From Clostridia bacterium (GTDB taxonomy: Bacteria; Bacillota; Clostridia; Christensenellales; CAG-314), in contig JAQUSX010000036.1 in the NCBI GenBank assembly GCA_028710055.1, forward strand, positions 1 through 6,737: DNA of 6,737 nucleotides, read 5' to 3'. The notes beneath the pieces are model-generated. The model saw nothing but the letters and a program-made list of their open reading frames with translations. It was not told where the DNA came from and did not search any database. Below, piece by piece: positions 1 through 5,108 of this stretch. Each line of letters opens with the position of its first letter. The first letter of the stretch is position 1. The position numbers and the translations under genes were made by a program.

Positions 1-298
1 GATGCACAAGCCAAATAACGCAAAAATACATAACTATAAGATTAGCGACGTATTTAGGTTTTAACACTATTCTTTTGCCTGAAAGCAAAAGAGAAAAAAT
101 GACTATCGCTGCTATATCAAGTCCGTAAAAAGACAGACCGAAAACGCCTTTGAAAAAATTCGCCACGTCGGCGCAAAAACCAACCAAAGGCGACATAATA
201 AGGCAAAACATAATTAACGACGCTAATGACAAAACCGCGATGTAAACGATTTTATTGATTAAATTTAACGACGGTTTATTGTTTATCTTCGAATTCAT
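1..298 (-). CDS. ftsK: Probable DNA translocase FtsK/SpoIIIE, N-terminal membrane region (3' end cut by window)
   Basis: The reading frame opens at ATG (298-296) and stays open for 99 codons to the window edge, so the rest of the gene lies outside. A strong AAGGAG sits at 311-306, seven bases before the start. The peptide has a short, Lys/Asn-rich cytosolic start (about 1-16) and then hydrophobic segments at about 17-41, 59-74 and 84-99. The KGVFGLSFYG stretch at about 50-59 resembles the link after the first helix of FtsK membrane domains. FtsK/SpoIIIE proteins are hexameric ATPases that pump chromosomal DNA through the division or sporulation septum; the motor and gamma domains would lie beyond the edge. 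Placement just after rpsO-pnp-ylxY-like-M16 genes matches the Bacillus neighbourhood that contains spoIIIE. The assignment rests on membrane pattern and synteny, since no Walker motif is visible; another multi-pass membrane protein is possible. Confidence 0.7.
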   Translation of the reverse strand, partial: MNSKINNKPSLNLINKIVYIAVLSLASLIMFCLIMSPLVGFCADVANFFKGVFGLSFYGLDIAAIVIFSLLLSGKRIVLKPKYVANLIVMYFCVIWLVH

Positions 299-305
299 TT
301 GTGTT

Positions 306-347
306 CTCCTTACCCGTTATTATACTATAACCTGTCCGCCAAAGCAA
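306..347 (-). promoter_or_regulatory. Candidate sigma-A-type promoter and ribosome binding site for the ftsK-like gene
   Basis: On the minus strand TTGCTT (347-342) is followed by exactly 17 bases and then a perfect TATAAT (324-319). Transcription would begin near 312-313, giving a leader of only about 14 bases that holds the AAGGAG ribosome binding site at 311-306. The -35 matches consensus at only three of six positions, but the -10 is perfect and the spacing ideal. It would let the translocase gene be expressed independently of the upstream M16 peptidase gene. The remaining intergenic bases (348-371) are AT-rich without a clear terminator. Confidence 0.55.
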
Positions 348-371
348 TAAGCGGAAAAAATAAAATTAGTT

Positions 372-1637
372 CTATCTGATTTTTTCAACCAAATCAAATC
401 CGTCGACTTTTTTACCGACATAAGCCGACGCGCATTTTCCGCCGAATATTTCATCTATAGCGTTTTTAACGTCTTTTTCGGTAGTATTTTTAATCGCGTC
501 AATGCGTTCCTGAATGGAAAAGTGCGTATCTTTTTTCAACAAATACGAACCGTACGCGTTCATCACCGTCATACTGCTTTCTTGTGCAAGCATCGTGTTG
601 CCGATAAGCTGAGCTTTGCCTATATCGAATTCTTTTTTCGTAAAATATTCTTTGCGGAATTTGTCCATTTCTTTTTGTAATAAAGGTATCAGTTTTTTAA
701 GGTTTGACGGGTTTGTGCCGCAGTAAATTTCCATATAGCCGCAGTTAGAGTACAAAGACGGAAAAGAATATACGCTGTATGCCATACCATTTTTCTCTCT
801 TATTGCTTGGAACAATCTGCTTGACATTCCGCCGCCAAGTATATTAGCGGCTATCGCCGCAGCGGAAGTTTTCGGGTTGCCTAGTTCGAAACCGGGATAA
901 GCTATCGAGATATGCGACTGCTCGACGTCTTTAAACTTGTAATTAAAATCGCTTTTGTAATCGGGAGCTTTGGGTTTATGGATCTTCTCCTTAGAAAAAT
1001 CACTAAAATGCGATTCAAAATATTTTTCAGCAAACGAACATATTTCGTCAAAATCGGCTTGTCCAGCTATGGTTATTACGGTATTTGACGGCAGATAATA
1101 TGATTTTTTGTAGTCGACAACGGTGCCGCGCGTGGCGTCATGTATATTTTTCGACGTTCCGACGATTTTTTGCGCAAGCGGCGTTTTGCCGAAAATAGAT
1201 TCCGCGATAATATCATGACAAACGTCTTCGGGTACGTCCTCGTCCATCGATATTTCTTCTAAGATTACTTTCTTTTCCATTTCAAATTCTTTTTCGGCGA
1301 AAGTAGCGTTAAAATACATATCGGAAATCAAATCAAAACCCTTTTCGAGATATTCGCTCGCAGTGCGGGTGTAATAACAAGTAGTGTCTTTTGAAGTATA
1401 GGCGTTTATTTGTCCGCCCACTGCGTCGATTTCTTCGGAAATGTCCAAAGCAGTGCGTTTCTGCGTGCCTTTGAATAAAAGATGTTCGATAAAGTGCGAA
1501 TAACCGTTATATTTTTGAGTTTCATAGCGACTGCCCGTACCAACTAAAACGCCGAAACTTACAGTATATAAACCAGGCATTTTTTTAAATACCAGACGCA
1601 ATCCGCTGTCAAAACGTTTGTAAAATTCTGTTTTCAT
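372..1637 (-). CDS. M16 family zinc metallopeptidase (insulinase/processing protease, MlpA/YmxG-like)
   Basis: This 421-residue protein is a single-unit M16B-type peptidase of the usual length. The inverted zinc motif HxxEH is intact: His48, Glu51 and His52, with the third ligand Glu128 in the VILEEI stretch, 76 residues after His52 as in mitochondrial processing peptidase beta. The C-terminal half carries the conserved GGGMSSRLF (268-276) and the Arg280...Tyr287 pair (REKNGMAY), which in M16 enzymes binds substrate from the second domain. Both halves of the clamshell are therefore present and the enzyme is predicted active. I see no signal peptide or membrane segment, so it is likely cytosolic. 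The start is ATG with AAGGAG at 1648-1643, five bases upstream. That site overlaps the stop codon of the deacetylase gene (gap 9 bases), pointing to translational coupling. By gene order it corresponds to B. subtilis mlpA/ymxG downstream of pnpA-ylxY. Its substrate cannot be inferred from sequence. Confidence 0.93.
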   Translation of the reverse strand: MKTEFYKRFDSGLRLVFKKMPGLYTVSFGVLVGTGSRYETQKYNGYSHFIEHLLFKGTQKRTALDISEEIDAVGGQINAYTSKDTTCYYTRTASEYLEKGFDLISDMYFNATFAEKEFEMEKKVILEEISMDEDVPEDVCHDIIAESIFGKTPLAQKIVGTSKNIHDATRGTVVDYKKSYYLPSNTVITIAGQADFDEICSFAEKYFESHFSDFSKEKIHKPKAPDYKSDFNYKFKDVEQSHISIAYPGFELGNPKTSAAAIAANILGGGMSSRLFQAIREKNGMAYSVYSFPSLYSNCGYMEIYCGTNPSNLKKLIPLLQKEMDKFRKEYFTKKEFDIGKAQLIGNTMLAQESSMTVMNAYGSYLLKKDTHFSIQERIDAIKNTTEKDVKNAIDEIFGGKCASAYVGKKVDGFDLVEKIR

Positions 1638-1646
1638 CTATGCTCC

Positions 1647-2354
1647 TTAATAATTTATATTTTCCCCTACCGTCACGATTTCAAAATTGTTTTGGCGGCA
1701 ATAATCGATAATCATTTGCAAGGCTTCCACGGTACTGTCTGTCGGATGCATCAAAATAAGGTCGCCGCCGCTAAGACCGTTGGTCGCCCGAGAATAAATT
1801 AAATCCGCGTTTTGGTCACGCCAATCTATAGTATCTTTGCTCCACATTACCGTGGCGTACCCCAGCGAATTTGCGTTAATCACATTGCGCTTGTCGTAAT
1901 CGCCGCTTGGCGGAGCAAACAAATTCATTTCTATGCCGCATATTGAAGAAACGAGATTGTGCGTCGACGTTATCTCGGAAATGTCTTCGGCGTCTGATAA
2001 ACCCGAATGATTTTTGTGATTATAGCCGTGGTTGCCGATTTCGTGTCCGCGGGCGACGATCTTAAAGAAAATCTCGGGATTGTTTTTAACCCACACCCCT
2101 CCCACGAAAAAAGTGCATTTGATATTGTTTTGGTCGAGTATATCCAAAATCTCTAGAATTTGGTCGTTGCCCTGATAAACGTTAAACATCAGCGATATTT
2201 TGTTGCTGGATTTATCGCCGTTGTATACCGCTCCTTGCTGAGTAAAAGCGTTGGTCGCACCGCCCGAAAAAGCGAATATAAAGACGGTCACGACTATTAT
2301 GACTATTATAGCATTAGAAACGATATTTACAAAGATTTTTTCTTTAATTTTCAT
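1647..2354 (-). CDS. Membrane-anchored polysaccharide deacetylase (NodB/CE4 fold) family protein, YlxY-like, degenerate active site
   Basis: From the chosen start this is a 235-residue protein with a short basic N-terminus, one hydrophobic segment at about 7-30 (membrane anchor or uncleaved signal) and an extracytoplasmic NodB-type domain at about 50-235. Visible motifs are GHEIGNHGYNH (His109 and His113 of the HxxxH metal pair), DTIDW (174-178) and LILMHPT (His203). The usual TFDDG motif is replaced by MFNVYQG (Asn58-Val59), and the usual RPPYG by APPSG (147-151), so both motif-1 aspartates and the arginine are missing. Canonical CE4 enzymes remove acetyl groups from peptidoglycan or chitin-like glycans; here activity is doubtful. 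Position between pnp and the M16 gene matches B. subtilis ylxY, a sporulation-associated member of this family. An in-frame ATG at 2366 would add four residues, but it has no Shine-Dalgarno, whereas GGGGAAAG (2364-2357) precedes the ATG at 2354. Confidence 0.88.
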   Translation of the reverse strand: MKIKEKIFVNIVSNAIIVIIVVTVFIFAFSGGATNAFTQQGAVYNGDKSSNKISLMFNVYQGNDQILEILDILDQNNIKCTFFVGGVWVKNNPEIFFKIVARGHEIGNHGYNHKNHSGLSDAEDISEITSTHNLVSSICGIEMNLFAPPSGDYDKRNVINANSLGYATVMWSKDTIDWRDQNADLIYSRATNGLSGGDLILMHPTDSTVEALQMIIDYCRQNNFEIVTVGENINY

Positions 2355-2369
2355 TACTTTCCCCATATT

Positions 2370-2398
2370 TATTTATGATTTTTTTCTTGTCAATATGA
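2370..2398 (-). promoter_or_regulatory. Sporulation (sigma-E)-like promoter sequence ahead of the deacetylase gene, tentative
   Basis: The minus strand reads TCATATT (2398-2392), 14 bases, then CATAAATA (2377-2370). This resembles the Bacillus sigma-E pattern of an ATATT-type -35, a roughly 14-base spacer and a CATACA-type -10, with one mismatch in the core -10. The predicted start of transcription, near 2363-2364, falls at the weak Shine-Dalgarno, leaving a leader of about ten bases before the ATG at 2354. That is uncomfortably short, which lowers confidence. A TTGACA (2393-2388) overlaps it but has no good -10 at normal spacing. Confidence 0.25.
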
Positions 2399-2435
2399 AA
2401 AGAAAGAAGTCCGTTAAGAATTAATCTAAAAAACG

Positions 2436-2444
2436 CTTATACCA
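2436..2444 (-). promoter_or_regulatory. Candidate extended -10 promoter for the deacetylase-M16 transcription unit
   Basis: TGGTATAAG on the minus strand (2444-2436) is an extended -10 element (TGn plus TATAAG, five of six matches to TATAAT). It lies 12 bases or more downstream of the pnp terminator. The matching -35 position (about 2464-2459) falls on the terminator's T-tract and has no recognisable consensus, so the element would rely on the extended -10. A start near 2430 would give a leader of about 75 bases before the deacetylase ATG. Confidence 0.35.
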
Positions 2445-2458
2445 ATAAATTTTGCGAC

Positions 2459-2491
2459 AAAAAAGCGACTTTCAAACGGAAAGTCGCTTTT
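2459..2491 (-). terminator. Rho-independent terminator downstream of pnp
   Basis: The arms 2491-2479 (AAAAGCGACTTTC) and 2473-2461 (GAAAGTCGCTTTT) form a perfect 13-bp stem around the five-base loop CGTTT. The T-tract runs to 2459, six T in all. It begins 12 bases after the pnp stop codon. It should end most rpsO-pnp transcripts and separate them from the deacetylase-M16 unit. Confidence 0.93.
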
Positions 2492-2503
2492 AATTAAATT
2501 ATT

Positions 2504-4627
2504 TTAAAGTTTTTGAACAAGTTTTAAATCGATTCTGCCTTTATCGTCGATTTTGATAACCTTAACTTTTACCTTGTCGCCCATATTTACGACGTCGGTA
2601 ACCTTTTCAACTCTGTCTTTTGAAAGTTTGCTGATATGAATCATACCGTCTTTGCCGGGAGCGAGCTCTACGAACGCTCCGAAATCAAGTATGCGTACGA
2701 CTTTTCCGTCAAACTCGTCGCCGGGTTCGGGGTCTTTCGCGATAGCCAATACGATGGATTTTGCTTTTTGAGCCATTTCGGAATCGGGTGTAGCGATAAA
2801 TACCGTGCCGTCGTCGGCGATGTCGATTTTTACGCCTGTATCTTCGATAATTTTATTGATAACTTTTCCGCCGCTGCCGATAACTTCGCGGATTTTTTCA
2901 ACGTCGATACTGAAAGAAATAATCTTCGGAGCGTATTTTGACAAATCTTTTCTAGGTTCGGGTAAAACTTCAAGCATTTTGCCGAGTATGTGCAAACGAC
3001 CTACTCTCGCTTGTTCCAAAGCAGTTTCGAGTATTGCTCTGTCGATACCTTTAATCTTGATATCCATTTGAATAGCCGTGATACCGTTTTTCGTACCCGC
3101 TACTTTAAAGTCCATATCGCCGAAAAAGTCTTCAATGCCTTGAATATCGCTCAATACGACTACTTTTTCGCCGTCTTCGGATTTCATAAGACCCATAGCT
3201 ATACCTGCGACGGGAGCGGAGATAGGAACACCTGCGTCCATGAGTGACAACGTGCTGCCGCATACGCTCGCTTGAGAGGTGCTGCCGTTACTGCTCAATA
3301 CTTCCGATACCGTACGGATAGCGTAAGGAAATTCCGCTTCGCTGGGTAAAACGGGTTCCAAAGCTCTTTCCGCCAAAGCTCCGTGTCCGATTTCTCTTCT
3401 ACCGGGACTTCTAAGCGGTTTTGCTTCGCCCGTGGAATACGGCGGGAAGTTGTAGTGATGCATATATCTTTTGAAAGTCTCGTCGTCGTCAAGCTGTTCG
3501 AGTTTTTGCGCTTCCGATATCGTGCCTAGAGTGCATGTTGTCAAAACCTGCGTCATACCGCGGGTAAATACCGCACTGCCGTGAACTCGGGGCAAAACGC
3601 CCGTTTCACACCATATAGGACGAATTTCGGTTGTTTTTCTGCCGTCGGGACGAATGCCTTCGTTTAAAATTCTGTCTCTGATTTTCTTCTTCGTCATTTT
3701 GTAAAGAGTTTCGGAAACGTAAGGCAAAATGTCGGGATTATTTAGCTCATAATAATTTTTTACCGTTTTTTCAACATGGTCTTGGTTAATTTGACGTTGT
3801 AATCTGTCAAACGTTGACAAAGCTTCGGTAAGCATTTGGTCAGCGTAATCCTTAATTGCGTTGTAATAATCTTCAGGAATTTCGTGCAAATTCGGAATAA
3901 TTTTTTCTTTTCCTACTTCTTTTGCGATAAATTCAATAAATTCACATTGTTTTTTGATTTCTTCGTGACCGAACATAATAGCTTCAAGCATTTCTTTTTC
4001 GCTGATTTCAGAAGATCCCGCTTCTACCATCATAACGGCGTCTTTTGTTCCGCTGAGGTTAAGATTTAATTTGCTTTTTGCTTTTTGTTCATTGTTGGGG
4101 TTAATGATATATTTTCCGTCCACATAGGCTACGACAACCGAGCCTGTAGGACCTGCAAACGGAATGTCTGAAATAGCCAAAGCGATACTGCTGCCCATCA
4201 TGCCGTAAACTTCGGGCTGAATATCGGGTTCTACCGACATAGCCGTAGCTACGACTGAAACGTCGTTCAAAAATCCTTTCGGGAAAAGCGGACGAAGCGG
4301 TCTGTCGATAAGACGTGATGTCAATATAGCTTTATCTGTCGGTCTGCCTTCGCGTTTTTTAAAACCGCCGGGGATTTTTCCGACTGAGTACATTTTTTCT
4401 TCAAAGTCTACTCCCAAAGGAAAATAGTCTATACCGTCGCGGGGTGACGGAGCAAGAGTTGCGTTTACGAGTACTGCTGTTTCGCCGCAGCGCACCAAGC
4501 ACGAACCGTCAGCTTGTTCCGCGTATTTGCCCACTTCAACGGAAACTGTCTTTCCGCCGATTTCCGTTTGGAATACGTGATATTCTCTGTTGCCGATGCG
4601 TTCTTTTTTGTTTACAAATTTAGTCAA
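2504..4627 (-). CDS. pnp: Polyribonucleotide nucleotidyltransferase (PNPase)
   Basis: This 707-residue protein is full length for PNPase, the trimeric 3'-to-5' phosphorolytic exoribonuclease that releases nucleoside diphosphates from RNA and can add tails in reverse. Order of domains: first RNase PH domain (about 15-150), helical linker (about 245-320), second RNase PH domain (about 325-550), KH domain (about 570-625) and S1 domain (about 636-704). Key residues are present: Arg410-Arg411 in SPGRREIGHG (phosphate binding), Asp500, Asp506 and Lys508 in the EDFFGDMDFK block (metal and catalysis), and a KH GxxG loop (GSGG, 584-587). The start is TTG (4627-4625): a stop codon lies in frame two codons upstream, no other Met occurs before residue 79, and GGAGG lies nine bases before it. 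It follows rpsO, as in many bacteria, with a terminator-like hairpin between. In E. coli PNPase represses its own mRNA; whether that holds here is not shown. Confidence 0.98.
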   Translation of the reverse strand: MTKFVNKKERIGNREYHVFQTEIGGKTVSVEVGKYAEQADGSCLVRCGETAVLVNATLAPSPRDGIDYFPLGVDFEEKMYSVGKIPGGFKKREGRPTDKAILTSRLIDRPLRPLFPKGFLNDVSVVATAMSVEPDIQPEVYGMMGSSIALAISDIPFAGPTGSVVVAYVDGKYIINPNNEQKAKSKLNLNLSGTKDAVMMVEAGSSEISEKEMLEAIMFGHEEIKKQCEFIEFIAKEVGKEKIIPNLHEIPEDYYNAIKDYADQMLTEALSTFDRLQRQINQDHVEKTVKNYYELNNPDILPYVSETLYKMTKKKIRDRILNEGIRPDGRKTTEIRPIWCETGVLPRVHGSAVFTRGMTQVLTTCTLGTISEAQKLEQLDDDETFKRYMHHYNFPPYSTGEAKPLRSPGRREIGHGALAERALEPVLPSEAEFPYAIRTVSEVLSSNGSTSQASVCGSTLSLMDAGVPISAPVAGIAMGLMKSEDGEKVVVLSDIQGIEDFFGDMDFKVAGTKNGITAIQMDIKIKGIDRAILETALEQARVGRLHILGKMLEVLPEPRKDLSKYAPKIISFSIDVEKIREVIGSGGKVINKIIEDTGVKIDIADDGTVFIATPDSEMAQKAKSIVLAIAKDPEPGDEFDGKVVRILDFGAFVELAPGKDGMIHISKLSKDRVEKVTDVVNMGDKVKVKVIKIDDKGRIDLKLVQKL

Positions 4628-4633
4628 TTTTTG

Positions 4634-4641
4634 TTACCTCC
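4634..4641 (-). promoter_or_regulatory. Shine-Dalgarno site fixing the TTG start of pnp
   Basis: GGAGGTAA (4641-4634) is a near-perfect match to the 16S rRNA tail. Its GGAGG core is nine bases before TTG at 4627. An in-frame TAA just upstream rules out any earlier start, so this site supports TTG initiation. The U-tract of the preceding hairpin ends only ten bases upstream of it. Confidence 0.9.
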
Positions 4642-4651
4642 ATTCTCTACC

Positions 4652-4682
4652 AAAAAAAGGGCAGACCCATGTCGCCCCTTTT
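4652..4682 (-). terminator. Intrinsic terminator / attenuator hairpin between rpsO and pnp
   Basis: The 5' arm AAAAGGGGCGAC (4682-4671) pairs with GTC (4666-4664) and GCCC plus T residues (4662-4654). The loop is ATGG, with one bulged U at 4663 and one G-U pair. A run of seven T (4658-4652) follows the GC-rich part, the classic Rho-independent arrangement. It starts 12 bases after the rpsO stop and ends 10 bases before the pnp Shine-Dalgarno. No promoter fits between it and pnp, so pnp must be reached by read-through or from a promoter inside or upstream of rpsO. It may also be an RNA processing site, as at the E. coli rpsO-pnp junction. Confidence 0.85.
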
Positions 4683-4694
4683 AATTATTATTGA

Positions 4695-4961
4695 TTATTT
4701 TCTCAAGCCGAGTTTCGCAATCAAAGCTCTGTATCTTTCGATGTCCTTAGATTTTAGATAATCCAGTAAGCCTTTTCTTTGTCCGACCATTTGAAACAAA
4801 CCGCGTCTGCTGTGATTATCTTTTTTGTGTGTTTTCAAGTGTTCGGTAAGATGATTGATGCGGGCGGTGAGCAAAGCCACCTGCACTTCGGGCGAGCCTG
4901 TGTCGCCTTCTTTGACGGCATATTCGGCTATGATTTGCTGTTTGTTAATGATTTCAGTCAT
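4695..4961 (-). CDS. rpsO: 30S ribosomal protein S15
   Basis: This is an 88-residue protein, the standard S15 length, with the family hallmarks GDTGSPEVQ (19-27), [11 protein letters not shown] (38-48), HSRRGL (50-55) and the terminal [14 protein letters not shown]15 is a primary binder of 16S rRNA that organises the central domain of the small subunit, and in several bacteria it represses its own mRNA. The ATG at 4961 is chosen because GGAGG lies eight bases before it and the protein then begins where other S15 proteins do. A longer frame to 5006 would put the Shine-Dalgarno inside the coding region. It is followed by a hairpin and pnp, the classic rpsO-pnp pair, and preceded by a structured leader that could bind S15. 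Confidence 0.98.
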   Translation of the reverse strand: MTEIINKQQIIAEYAVKEGDTGSPEVQVALLTARINHLTEHLKTHKKDNHSRRGLFQMVGQRKGLLDYLKSKDIERYRALIAKLGLRK

Positions 4962-4969
4962 TATTTTTT

Positions 4970-4974
4970 CCTCC
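4970..4974 (-). promoter_or_regulatory. Shine-Dalgarno site of rpsO
   Basis: GGAGG (4974-4970) precedes ATG at 4961 by eight bases and selects this start over the in-frame ATG at 4976, which overlaps the site. The leader stem-loop ends eight bases upstream of it, at 4983, so a protein-stabilised fold there could affect ribosome access. Confidence 0.9.
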
Positions 4975-4982
4975 ATTATTTT

Positions 4983-5033
4983 GTTACGCCGAAAACGATG
5001 TATCACGTCGGAGAGTCGTGAAACTTCGTAAAC
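4983..5033 (-). promoter_or_regulatory. Nested stem-loop in the rpsO leader, candidate S15 autoregulatory element
   Basis: In the RNA sense, an outer pairing joins GUUUACG (5033-5027) with CGUAAC (4988-4983), with one bulged U. Inside it, GUUUCACG (5024-5017) pairs with CGUGAUAC (5007-5000), with one U-U mismatch and a nine-base loop. The fold sits between the candidate promoter and the rpsO Shine-Dalgarno. Structured rpsO leaders that bind S15 are known in E. coli, Geobacillus and others, with different folds in different groups. The pairing is read directly from the sequence; binding by S15 is inferred from position. Confidence 0.45.
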
Positions 5034-5048
5034 GGACTAGGCATTTAT

Positions 5049-5076
5049 ATTATCACACATTTACGCAAAAGTAAAC
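5049..5076 (-). promoter_or_regulatory. Candidate promoter for rpsO(-pnp)
   Basis: TGTGATAAT on the minus strand (5057-5049) is an extended -10 element whose GATAAT (5054-5049) matches five of six consensus bases. Weak -35 candidates are TTTACT (5075-5070, spacer 15) and GTTTAC (5076-5071, spacer 16). Transcription would start near 5042 and give a leader of about 80 bases containing the stem-loop at 5033-4983. This is the only plausible promoter I see between the ispH-S1 stop and rpsO. Confidence 0.45.
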
Positions 5077-5082
5077 CGTATG
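5054..5082 (-). repeat. Inverted repeat overlapping the rpsO promoter
   Basis: CATAC (5082-5078) and GTTTAC (5076-5071) pair with GTAAAT (5064-5059) and GTGTG (5058-5054) around a six-base loop, with one bulged base and two G-U pairs. It lies 27 bases after the ispH-S1 stop and spans the spacer of the candidate rpsO promoter. It lacks a T-tract, so it is not a standard terminator. It could slow or protect the 3' end of the ispH-S1 transcript, or be an operator. Confidence 0.3.
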
Positions 5083-5108
5083 AAAATAAATTAAATTTAA
5101 TATAAAAG

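Noticed and set aside
335..355. TCCGC/GCGGA inverted repeat downstream of the M16 gene as a terminator
   Set aside because: The stem is only five pairs with an 11-base loop and no T-tract follows on the minus strand.
2388..2393. TTGACA as a -35 element for the deacetylase gene
   Set aside because: At 16-18 base spacing only three-of-six -10 matches occur, and the resulting transcript would begin at or beyond the first ATG.
2636..3247. Plus-strand open frames inside pnp
   Set aside because: They lie antisense to conserved PNPase codons, have no Shine-Dalgarno signal that I could see and resemble no family; they are shadows of pnp.
3295..3492. Minus-strand 65-codon frame within pnp
   Set aside because: Overlaps the conserved second RNase PH domain in another frame; no start signal or family resemblance.
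4962..5006. N-terminal extension of rpsO to a GTG at 5006
   Set aside because: It would place the GGAGG Shine-Dalgarno inside the coding sequence and add residues absent from S15 proteins.
5091..5100. TTAAATTTAA palindrome after the ispH-S1 stop
   Set aside because: AT-only and short; expected by chance in AT-rich intergenic DNA.
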